Origin: JBDNDK01 sp046719185
GTDB taxonomy: Bacteria > Armatimonadota > UBA5829
DNA length: 8,372 bases
Reading direction: 5' to 3'
NCBI GenBank assembly: GCA_046719185.1
Contig: JBDNDK010000103.1
Span: 1-8,372, forward strand
A program made the translations under genes and the position numbers. The notes under the pieces were generated by a model. The model had not been told where the DNA came from. It saw only the letters and a program-made list of their open reading frames with translations, and did no database searches. Within the stretch, counting starts at the first letter, position 1. Each line of letters opens with the position of its first letter. Shown piece by piece: positions 1 through 6,000 of the stretch.

Positions 1-4
1 AATT

Positions 5-95
5 CCCCCTTATAAAGGGGGTGGCACAAAGTGCCGGGGGATGTATGACCTTCTTCATACTGATAACCACCGTCATGCTGAACTTGATTCAGCAT
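5..95. repeat. cluster of four consecutive perfect hairpins
   Basis: Four inverted repeats follow one another: CCCCCTT/AAGGGGG (5-11 and 15-21, 3-base loop), GGCAC/GTGCC (23-27 and 31-35, AAA loop), GTATGA/TCATAC (43-48 and 55-60) and ATGCTGAA/TTCAGCAT (75-82 and 88-95). All arms are perfect. The first pair joined by a GC-rich second hairpin, and the ATGCTGAA...TTCAGCAT motif, resemble dispersed palindromic repeats I recall from intergenic regions of many environmental bacteria; that resemblance is memory, not a search. No open reading frame of note crosses them. They could be REP/MITE-like elements or fold in RNA; direction and function cannot be told from the window. Confidence 0.75.
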
Positions 96-271
96 CTAAT
101 CAAATAAAATTGATAAAAAATAAAAAAAACCTCTTTACATAGTCTGATATGCAGGGTATATTAACAGTGTTTTTATAGAAACAGCAAAGCTTTGCAATAA
201 GAAATATTGTTCCTTGACAGATGAATATAGCAAAAAGGATTCGGTAAAATAAAAGTCTCAGTAATAAAAAT
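96..271. other. non-coding AT-rich spacer with one 12-bp palindrome
   Basis: No ORF with an SD and no RNA gene is seen. The only structure is the perfect 12-bp palindrome GCAAAGCTTTGC at 184-195. The rest is A/T-rich sequence with short homopolymer runs. Confidence 0.5.
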
Positions 272-316
272 GATTTCTTAAACTTCCCCGCTTCAGGGCA
301 CTGACATTAAGAAATC
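272..316. repeat. 10-bp perfect inverted repeat
   Basis: GATTTCTTAA (272-281) is repeated inverted as TTAAGAAATC (307-316) around a 25-base centre that contains a more GC-rich stretch. Five bases later a second inverted repeat begins, so this is the first of several adjacent palindromes in the 272-548 stretch. No T-run follows either arm directly, so it is not a convincing terminator. Confidence 0.65.
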
Positions 317-320
317 TTAA

Positions 321-370
321 GTTTCCGAGCATGTCTGATGATGCCTAAAAGTGGCTAGTTGCTCGGAAAC
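321..370. repeat. 11-bp perfect inverted repeat, GTTTCCGAGCA / TGCTCGGAAAC-type arms
   Basis: The arm GTTTCCGAGCA at 321-331 is the reverse complement of bases 360-370. The right arm core GCTCGGAAA occurs again at 438-446, linking this palindrome to the diverged direct duplication that overlaps it. The 28-base centre has no clear stem. The arms could be the end of a short palindromic mobile element. Confidence 0.65.
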
Positions 371-465
371 AATTTTGAGCTCAAAAAGACCTAAAAGCAC
401 CCGAATTCGGACTTAGTCGACCCTAACTTTTGGAGATGCTCGGAAAATTAAAGATTTGAGCTCAA
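344..465. repeat. diverged direct duplication of about 43 bp with internal palindromes
   Basis: Two units share the same order of landmarks: CCTAA, then about 10 to 12 bases, then TGCTCGGAAA, then a few bases, then TTGAGCTCAA. Unit one is about 344-385 and unit two about 422-465. The TTGAGCTCAA part is itself palindromic in both units (TTTTGAGCTCAAAA at 373-386; TTGAGCTCAA at 456-465). Between the units lies another perfect palindrome, CCGAATTCGG at 401-410. Units are diverged, so the duplication is old. No coding function is suggested. Confidence 0.55.
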
Positions 466-492
466 GCATTGAGCGTGAAATAGAGTAAGGGT

Positions 493-582
493 CCGAAATT
501 CACCTATCCCCGCAAAGGGATTGAGACTTAGATCGTGACACAACGATCTCATTATATTTAAGGTTTGAATTCCACCTATCCC
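493..582. repeat. two copies of an ACCTATCCC-containing motif flanking a hairpin
   Basis: The 9-mer ACCTATCCC occurs at 502-510 and 574-582, exactly 72 bases apart, each preceded by a similar AATTC/ATTCC-type stretch. Between them a perfect 6-bp hairpin GATCGT/ACGATC (531-536 and 543-548) sits around a GACACA loop. The arrangement suggests another diverged repeat unit in this repeat-rich interval. Confidence 0.5.
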
Positions 583-620
583 GTTTAGAAGTTGAATGTT
601 AGAAGTTAAGGTAAGAGGTT

Positions 621-795
621 GGAAAGATTCTTCGCTATCGCTCAGAATGACAAAGGGAATGTGCTCAAAATGACAAAGCAAATATCCTCAGAATCACAGA
701 AGAATTATCCTCAAATTACAACAAAGATTGTCCTCACAATTACAAAAAGACTACTCACAGAATGACTCCATAAAATATCCTCACAATGACATTCA
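621..795. repeat. degenerate 23-bp tandem array derived from a dispersed bacterial repeat
   Basis: At 621-656 the sequence reads like a dispersed repeat common in bacterial genomes (GATTCTTCGCTATCGCTC, then AGAATGACAAAG); reverse-strand translation gives the well-known spurious SDSEES peptide. The element's right half then recurs: CTCA-led units start at 641, 664, 687, 710 and 733 (exact 23-base steps), then at 754 with a two-base insertion, and at 780. The approximate consensus is TCCTCANAATGACAAAG plus an A/T-rich tail. Similarity to the starting motif falls from the second unit onward, although the last two units retain AATGAC. There are no conserved repeat/variable spacer boundaries, so it is not CRISPR. 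Confidence 0.7.
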
Positions 796-938
796 ATATT
801 TTCCTTATAAAATTAATATGCTGATGGATGGAGATTTTGTAGTTACTTCATCTTAAACATGGCTGGATATATGCCATAATCCCTAATAATAAATTGAAAT
901 TGGAAATTTTTCATTAAATACTACAATGGGATAGAAAT

Positions 939-1073
939 ATGATAAAAGGCATAGGAAAAATTGCTTTAGGATTTTTGATTTGTACATTATTTCCCCCGAT
1001 TAGTTTTATATTTGGATTCCCTGTCATATTTTGGGGTGTACAAGACATAGGAAGAGCACAAAATCCTAAATAA
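939..1073 (+). CDS. possible 44-residue single-span membrane protein
   Basis: An ATG at 939 opens 44 codons ending in TAA. The peptide starts MIKGIGKIALG, continues as a hydrophobic stretch (about residues 8-33, including LICTLFPPISFIF and GFPVIFWG) and ends in a polar tail VQDIGRAQNPK. This is the shape of a small inner-membrane protein with a positively charged N-terminus and one span, possibly kinked at the PP pair. A weak purine-rich GGGATAG lies 4 bases upstream; a preceding ATG at 926 stops after two codons, so 939 is the only start. It is the only plus-strand gene candidate and lies between the repeat region and the tRNA gene. I do not recognise the family. Chance is possible at this length, but the clean membrane-like composition argues for a real gene. 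Confidence 0.45.
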   Translation: MIKGIGKIALGFLICTLFPPISFIFGFPVIFWGVQDIGRAQNPK

Positions 1074-1155
1074 AAGCTATATCTATACAATTCAGATTTT
1101 GTGTGGTGTTTTTAAGAAATTTATGAAGTAAAAGCCTTTTGAGTGTACAAAAAAA

Positions 1156-1231
1156 TGGAGCGGGAGACGAGGTTCGAACTCGCGACATCCAGCTTGGAAG
1201 GCTAGCGCTCTACCAATTGAGCTACTCCCGC
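1156..1231 (-). tRNA. tRNA-Gly (anticodon UCC), CCA encoded
   Basis: On the minus strand a full cloverleaf can be drawn: acceptor GCGGGAG with CTCCCGC, D-stem GCTC/GAGC around AATTGGTA, anticodon stem CTAGC/GCTGG (one G-U pair) with loop CTTCCAA, five-base variable loop, T-stem GCGAG/CTCGT (one G-U pair) with loop TTCGAAC. Bases 34-36 are TCC, reading GGA and GGG glycine codons. The discriminator base is U, as is usual for bacterial tRNA-Gly, and CCA is encoded. Seven T residues follow the CCA immediately (1149-1155), which may help terminate transcription. It is a single gene, not part of a visible tRNA cluster, with a good promoter upstream. Confidence 0.97.
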
Positions 1232-1299
1232 TCATTATCATCTTCCATTGGTAATCTCGACATAAACAAACACAACCACCAATCGGAAAGACTAATTAA

Positions 1300-1328
1300 A
1301 TAATACAAAATAATACAAAATAAGTCAA
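1300..1328 (-). promoter_or_regulatory. sigma-70-type promoter for tRNA-Gly
   Basis: Minus strand: TTGACT (1328-1323), 17-base spacer, TATTAT (1305-1300). This gives a start near 1293 and a leader of about 60 bases before the mature tRNA. A 10-base tandem repeat (TAATACAAAA twice, 1301-1320, plus strand) lies across the spacer and creates a second TATTAT at 1315-1310, which is too near the -35 to be used with it. Confidence 0.6.
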
Positions 1329-1409
1329 TATCCGCATAAAAAATTTTTATTGCTGTGTGTGCAACCGTTACATATAATATCGAATCAAAGCTAGTATGAT
1401 ATATCTTAC

Positions 1410-1444
1410 AAAAAAAGGTTTGGGAGATTAATACCCAAACCTTT
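1410..1444 (-). terminator. Rho-independent terminator of the TPR gene
   Basis: Inverted repeat AAAGGTTTGGG (1414-1424) and CCCAAACCTTT (1434-1444) gives an 11-bp perfect stem with a 9-base loop. Read on the minus strand the stem is followed by a seven-T run (1416-1410, overlapping the stem by three). It begins 24 bases after the TPR stop codon and separates that gene from the tRNA promoter downstream. Confidence 0.9.
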
Positions 1445-1468
1445 ATAAATCTATCTTATATAATAATT

Positions 1469-2371
1469 TTATTTTAATCCAGCTAGTCTTTCAATAGCTT
1501 CTAAGTTGCTTGAGTCTATCTGTAGTGCTTTTTCATAAAACTCTTTAGCTTCTTTTTTTGAATTTTTCATCTCACAAACAATTCCACAATTGAGTATAGC
1601 ACTCACGTAGTTATTGTTCAACTCTAAAGCTCTCTGGAATGCCTCATATGCTTCGGTTAAAGCACCAGTTGCCATCAAAGCAAGACCATGCCAATTGTGG
1701 ATGTCGGGATACTCATCTTCAAGACTTAGTGCCTGCTCAAATGCTTCAATGGCAGCTTGATACTCACCAGCCCTATAGAGCTTTTTGCCTAAATTGAAGT
1801 GGAAAGATATGTCATCTACTTTGGTTGTAAGCATAGCTTGGAAATGCTGCAGTGCTCTATCATAATCACCCTCAGAATGAGCTTGCATAGCTGATTTATA
1901 AATATCTGTGTTGTATCTTTGTTCCAGTTCCACAGCTCTTTGAATGTGTGCTACACCTGCATCATACTCTTTAGTTTCATAAGCAAGGACTCCCAATAGC
2001 AGAACAGCTTTTGCAAAATTTGGATTTATCTCAAGAGCACATTCTAATTCCATCATAGCTTCATGAATAGCTCCTCTTTGTGACAAAAGCTCTGCTAATT
2101 TGTGCCTCAAATCTGGATACTTTTTATTTTTTTCAATAGCCTTTTTCAGATGCTCTTCAGCCTTGGCAGATGCACCCTTCATAATGCACTCTTCAGCAAG
2201 CCTTGCATGTGTCTCTCCCACATAAAAACTGGCAAGCCGTGCCTCCGGTGAGCCAGGTTCAGATTCCTCAAGAACAGCATTAAATGTGGCTAAAGCATCC
2301 ACCAAAAGCCCTTGATCATAAAACTCTAGACCCTTTGCATAATTTTTACTCAGTTCTCTTACTCCCGACAT
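1469..2371 (-). CDS. tetratricopeptide (TPR) repeat protein
   Basis: The 300-residue product is almost entirely about eight helical TPR-like units of around 34 residues, roughly at residues 9-42, 43-85 (longer), 86-120, 121-154, 155-188, 189-222, 223-257 and 258-291. Typical TPR positions are visible, for example the A-x-x-x-(F/Y)-x-x-A-L-x-(L/I) pattern in AAIEAFEQALSL, AYEAFQRALEL and AKEFYEKALQI. There is no signal peptide, membrane span or catalytic domain, so it is most likely a cytoplasmic protein-interaction scaffold; partner unknown. Start choice: an in-frame ATG 26 codons upstream (2449) has only a poor SD, whereas the ATG at 2371 is preceded by GGAG at 7 bases and the 26 extra residues are not TPR-like, so 2371 is preferred. 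It has its own strong terminator and is probably monocistronic. Confidence 0.9.
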   Translation of the reverse strand: MSGVRELSKNYAKGLEFYDQGLLVDALATFNAVLEESEPGSPEARLASFYVGETHARLAEECIMKGASAKAEEHLKKAIEKNKKYPDLRHKLAELLSQRGAIHEAMMELECALEINPNFAKAVLLLGVLAYETKEYDAGVAHIQRAVELEQRYNTDIYKSAMQAHSEGDYDRALQHFQAMLTTKVDDISFHFNLGKKLYRAGEYQAAIEAFEQALSLEDEYPDIHNWHGLALMATGALTEAYEAFQRALELNNNYVSAILNCGIVCEMKNSKKEAKEFYEKALQIDSSNLEAIERLAGLK

Positions 2372-2378
2372 ACCTTTT

Positions 2379-2382
2379 CTCC
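2379..2382 (-). promoter_or_regulatory. Shine-Dalgarno deciding the TPR start
   Basis: On the minus strand GGAGAAAAGGT precedes the ATG at 2371, with GGAG 7 bases away. The alternative ATG at 2449 has only GGA 4 bases upstream. This favours the shorter protein. Confidence 0.65.
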
Positions 2383-2462
2383 GTTCAAAATTATCCGAAG
2401 AAACAGGCTTTTTAATTATTGTCTGAATACTCCGGATCCATATATTCATTATTCCATATATG

Positions 2463-2491
2463 ATTATCGGATAAAAAAATATTTCCTTGAA
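2463..2491 (-). promoter_or_regulatory. candidate promoter of the TPR gene
   Basis: Minus strand: TTCAAG (2491-2486), 17-base spacer, GATAAT (2468-2463). The -10 matches at five of six positions; the -35 is weak. Transcription would begin near 2456, only about 7 bases before the upstream ATG at 2449 but about 85 bases before the preferred start at 2371. A 7-bp inverted repeat CATATAT/ATATATG (2439-2445 and 2456-2462) lies just at this start site and might be an operator or leader hairpin. Confidence 0.3.
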
Positions 2492-2535
2492 TGTTTTTTA
2501 GTCCATAAATAGATCTTGGTATTCAGTGGATAAGT

Positions 2536-2580
2536 AAAAAAATGGCGGCACTATCTATATGTAGAAATATTAGTCCGCCA
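2536..2580 (-). terminator. Rho-independent terminator of the DUF5679 gene
   Basis: On the minus strand TGGCGG-ACTA (2580-2571) pairs with TAGT-CCGCCA at 2553-2543, with one unpaired base in the second arm (2549), and is followed by seven Ts (2542-2536). The loop is 17 bases. It starts 21 bases after the small gene's stop codon. Confidence 0.8.
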
Positions 2581-2601
2581 AAAATTAAATACTTGCAAAA
2601 A

Positions 2602-2745
2602 TTAGGAAGATTTTCCTATTCTATACATTTTTGTGCCGCAAGTTGAGCAAGTGCCCTGAGTTGCAGGCTTGCCATTCTTCATTGTAACAGCTTTTGCATC
2701 TTTCATTTCTCTTTTTTCTTTACATTTTACGCAATATGCTTCCAT
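2602..2745 (-). CDS. DUF5679 small zinc-ribbon protein
   Basis: A 47-residue protein, too short for many gene callers. It begins MEAYCVKCKEKREMKDAK, continues through a KNGKPATQGTC core and ends CGTKMYRIGKSS. Two C-x2-C knuckles (Cys5/Cys8 and Cys33/Cys36) can make one zinc site. The length, the AYCVKC opening, the (V/T)MKNG(K/R)PA segment and the CGTKM(F/Y)RIGK end match the DUF5679 family as I remember it. Family function is unknown; the size and the basic, zinc-ribbon character would fit a nucleic-acid or ribosome-associated role, which is inference. Two in-frame ATGs exist (2751 and 2745); AGGGGG lies 7 bases before the second and only 1 before the first, so 2745 is chosen. Its own SD and terminator suggest a monocistronic unit. 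Confidence 0.9.
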   Translation of the reverse strand: MEAYCVKCKEKREMKDAKAVTMKNGKPATQGTCSTCGTKMYRIGKSS

Positions 2746-2752
2746 TTGCATA

Positions 2753-2758
2753 CCCCCT
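2753..2758 (-). promoter_or_regulatory. Shine-Dalgarno of the DUF5679 gene
   Basis: AGGGGG on the minus strand, 7 bases before the ATG at 2745. Only 1 base separates it from the other in-frame ATG at 2751, so it decides the start. Confidence 0.7.
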
Positions 2759-2772
2759 AAATTTTTGTTATT

Positions 2773-2819
2773 AGTGATCTAGACATCACTGTTCATATTG
2801 ATTCTTAAACAGCAATCAA
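2773..2819 (-). promoter_or_regulatory. candidate promoter and inverted repeats upstream of the DUF5679 gene
   Basis: Minus strand: TTGATT (2819-2814), 16-base spacer, TATGAA (2797-2792), a modest sigma-70 match. Two perfect 6-bp inverted repeats overlap it: TTGATT/AATCAA (2798-2803 and 2814-2819), which spans the -35 and spacer, and AGTGAT/ATCACT (2773-2778 and 2785-2790), which falls at the expected transcription start and leader. Either could be an operator or a leader hairpin. Confidence 0.3.
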
Positions 2820-3008
2820 AATTATTCCTTCACTTTAAGACAAAATTCTCAATAAATCAAGATGAAAATTGCTTTTTTTTGCTTTTTTATATAAATAATT
2901 GAAATTATGTTTTTCATAAAGCAAAATTCAGCCAAATTCATCTCTAAATTCATCAATATTATATTATCCTCAAATGAGCATAATTCCTTCTTGAAAAAAA
3001 ATATTTAC

Positions 3009-3036
3009 AAAAAAAGCTCCAAGCCCAATTTGAGCT
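3009..3036 (-). terminator. weak candidate terminator of the large secreted-protein gene
   Basis: On the minus strand AGCTC (3036-3032) pairs with GAGCT (3019-3015), extended by two A-T pairs after a mismatch, and is followed by a T-run (3015-3009). The stem is short and lies about 45 bases beyond the stop codon at 3081. No better candidate lies between this gene and the DUF5679 gene; the remaining 2820-3000 stretch is AT-rich with no other supported feature. Confidence 0.35.
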
Positions 3037-3080
3037 CAGAGCTGTATCGTCACAATATAATCATAAATTATACATATTTC

Positions 3081-6000
3081 TCAGTAGTCTAAATCCAATC
3101 TATGTAATCCAACAGTAACATCAATATACTCAGTATGCAAAGGTTTCCCAATAGTTTCAAATACCACCTTATATCTCTTGTTTGGTTCAAGCTGACTGAT
3201 GCAATATGCACCTTTCCCAACTTCATCAGTAATGCTGGAATTGCCAACTGTCAGCACATAGCTTCTTGGATTTGAACTGTATGGTTCATATACATCAGAG
3301 CCATCTTCATTGTATATATATACTTTTGTATCTATAGCAGGACTACCATTAGATTTTACAATCCCCTGAATAGATGCTCTCACAGGTGTGGGCTTAGGGT
3401 CAACACAGCCTGTTCTTTGATTGTCTTTGTGGAATGTAGGCCACGGATACAAGAAAGGATTCCTCACTAAGTCTAAATCAAATATAAACACACCTTTGTT
3501 TGATATTCCAACCACATAAACATTTCCATCATCCATTATATCTGCAAGAACAGGGCTAGTTTCTACAACAGCATTTGTCTGTCCCTGAGGAACACAGCTT
3601 CTCACCCAAGCAATTGGAGGCACCTTCATATTATATTTAGTGTAGTTTCTTCCGGCAGGTTTTACTGCATATATATTCCCATCTGAACAGCCGACAACTA
3701 TTTCAATATCTGATTCATTATCCACATTTCCAAGCACAGGAGAGCTTTTGATAGGATAAGTGCCAGTGTTGTTTAACCTAATTCCACCTTCCCAACCAGC
3801 AACAGCACTTCCGTCCCATCTTATTGCATGAAGTAAGCCTGCATCTGTGCCAAAAACAGCATCAAGCTTGCCATCACCATCAAAATCATATAGAGCCGGT
3901 GAGGATTCAATAGATCCGCTCATTTCATGTTTAGTCCAAGAATTATCACTTGAAAGCCATATATAAACAGCTCCTTCTAAAGATCCAACTATAACATCAT
4001 TTTTCCCATCTCCATCCATATCACCAAGTGCAGGAGATGTTCTTATTCCATCTTCAACAGGTCTAGGAAAGCCAGATACATATTCTGGATTATATACTTT
4101 ATTACCCCATAGATCACCTTGAAATGCATAAACAAAATATGGAAATCTTGTTCCCACCACCACATCTAATGCATTTGTATTAGTATAATCCAGCATACCA
4201 AGTGCACAAGTGGAGCCGGATATGCTTGTATATGAATTACCCGTGAGATTTTTCCACAGGAATGAGCTGTCTGCTGTGCCAGTCTTTTTCCAATCTCCTG
4301 TAGGATTCCAACTGAAAACATAACAGCTTTCATCACCTACAACTACCTCCGGTGAACCATCTTTGTTTATGTCTCCAATAGCAGCAGCCACTCTTTTCAT
4401 TCTGTAATCCGTGCCTACAGGCCAACCAGCAAGAGGATTGCCACTGCTGTCGAAAGCAAAAAGCTTCAGCTGATTTTCTGCCGGAATAAACACACAGGGT
4501 CTATTGTCTCTTGTTGCATCCATTATTTCAGTTGATGGAGTATTGCTACCGGGAAATTGGAATTGTCTAGTCCACAGCACAGTTCCATTATATTTAAGCA
4601 CCGTCATTAAACCAAACTCATTCACAAACACAATCTCTTTTTTCCCATCTCCATCCAAATCTTCTGCCAATGGATTGGATTCATAGGTTCCAATTGAATG
4701 AAGAGGCGGACTATTGTGTGAAACACTTAGCCAAGAGTAATTTGTTTGTCCGCATTCATCTATGTAATCAACTGTAACAAGTGCTGTTCCTTTTTGAATG
4801 AGAGTAAGAATTACAGTTGCATTACCATTTGAATTTGTCTGGACAGACTGAATAGCCTGTTGTGTGCCATAAAATGTTCCCTGAGAAGTTCTGAATGTAA
4901 CAGTTTTATTTACAAGAGGCTGATTGTTTAATGTCAACCTGCAGGTGATATATGATATACCCGGTGAACTCAAATGATATTTATCAGCTGAAACTTCAAA
5001 CTCAGGTCCAATAAAGTTTATCATAACTCTGTTGTTTTCATTTCCATTAGGATATGAATTGGCATATATATAGCAAGAACCTGATGTGCTTAATCCAACC
5101 TTGAAATTAACTATTGCATATCCCACTCCATCAGTGTTAATAATTATTGAATTTTGATTATTTAAAGCAAAAACACCTTTGGTTGAGGTGAGTTGAATTT
5201 GTCTGTTTGGAATACATTTGCCCTCAGCATCTCTTACTAATATATATATGTTTGAATTATCGTTACTGCAGGTAAGCATACTGCTCTTTTCACTAGCCAT
5301 TTCAATTTTTGTTGGAATTGGTGAAAGAACAATATCAATATTTTGATCACCGGCAGATGCAGTGATGGTTCTAGATGCATATCCCGGTGCACTAAAAGTG
5401 ATGAAAGTATTTTCATTTGGAACATTATCTATGCTAAAATTAACCCAATTATCTGCAACATTATCTAAAAGAATGCTTTTCCTCTCTGTGTAAATTCTTA
5501 CAGTAACCGGTATATTTGCATTATCACATCTCACTCTTCCGCTCACAGTTCCCAAAGTTGGTATAGAGTAGTTTTCTTCTGAAGGTGCTGTTAGCATAAA
5601 AGGATAACCAAGTATTATTACAGGGTAATATTTTTCATCACCATCAGGACCATATGGAGAAGGATCATATTTGTATTTGTCCAAAATTCCTGTTGCTGTA
5701 GTGAAATCACCTAAATTTTGATTAGCACTTCCATAAACTCTAATTCCGATGTAATTCAATTCAGAACCGTCATGCACATTTGAACCGTCATCAATATAGC
5801 AAAACATTTCATAATTGCTGTCATATTCATTTACTGCAGTCAACTTGCCCCATACTTTGACTATACTATGATAGGGAACAAGACCTTGTATCACATCTGA
5901 AAATGGATCAGAAGGATTTGTATTCCAGCCTAAAATAGCTCTGTTGTTCATTCCATATGGTCTAATTTTTCCTTTAGCCATTGGAATCACTTGTATATTG

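Noticed and set aside
448..681. Minus-strand 77-codon open frame containing a SDSEES peptide
   Set aside because: It is read through the dispersed repeat and the 23-bp array; the peptide is a well-known artefact of that repeat. No SD and the frame consists only of repeat DNA.
641..795. CRISPR-like periodic repeat
   Set aside because: Period of 23 bases leaves no room for repeat plus spacer, units differ from one another throughout and no cas genes are near.
1156..1231. tRNA gene as an integration (att) site for the repeat region
   Set aside because: No second copy of the tRNA 3' end and no integrase gene is seen in the window.
2907..3092. Plus-strand 61-codon frame
   Set aside because: Low-complexity Lys/Asn/Ile/Ser translation from AT-rich DNA, no SD, and its end overlaps the large minus-strand gene.
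3081..3400. C-terminal sorting signal (LPXTG, PEP-CTERM or type IX) on the secreted protein
   Set aside because: The end is a beta-rich regulatory-like domain finishing in HRLDLDY; no sorting motif, hydrophobic helix or basic tail is present.
4504..4686. Plus-strand 60-codon frame inside the large gene
   Set aside because: Antisense shadow of the propeller coding sequence with no independent signals.
5237..5425. Minus-strand 62-codon frame inside the large gene
   Set aside because: Alternate frame of the same strand within clearly coding sequence of the Ig-like and regulatory-like modules.
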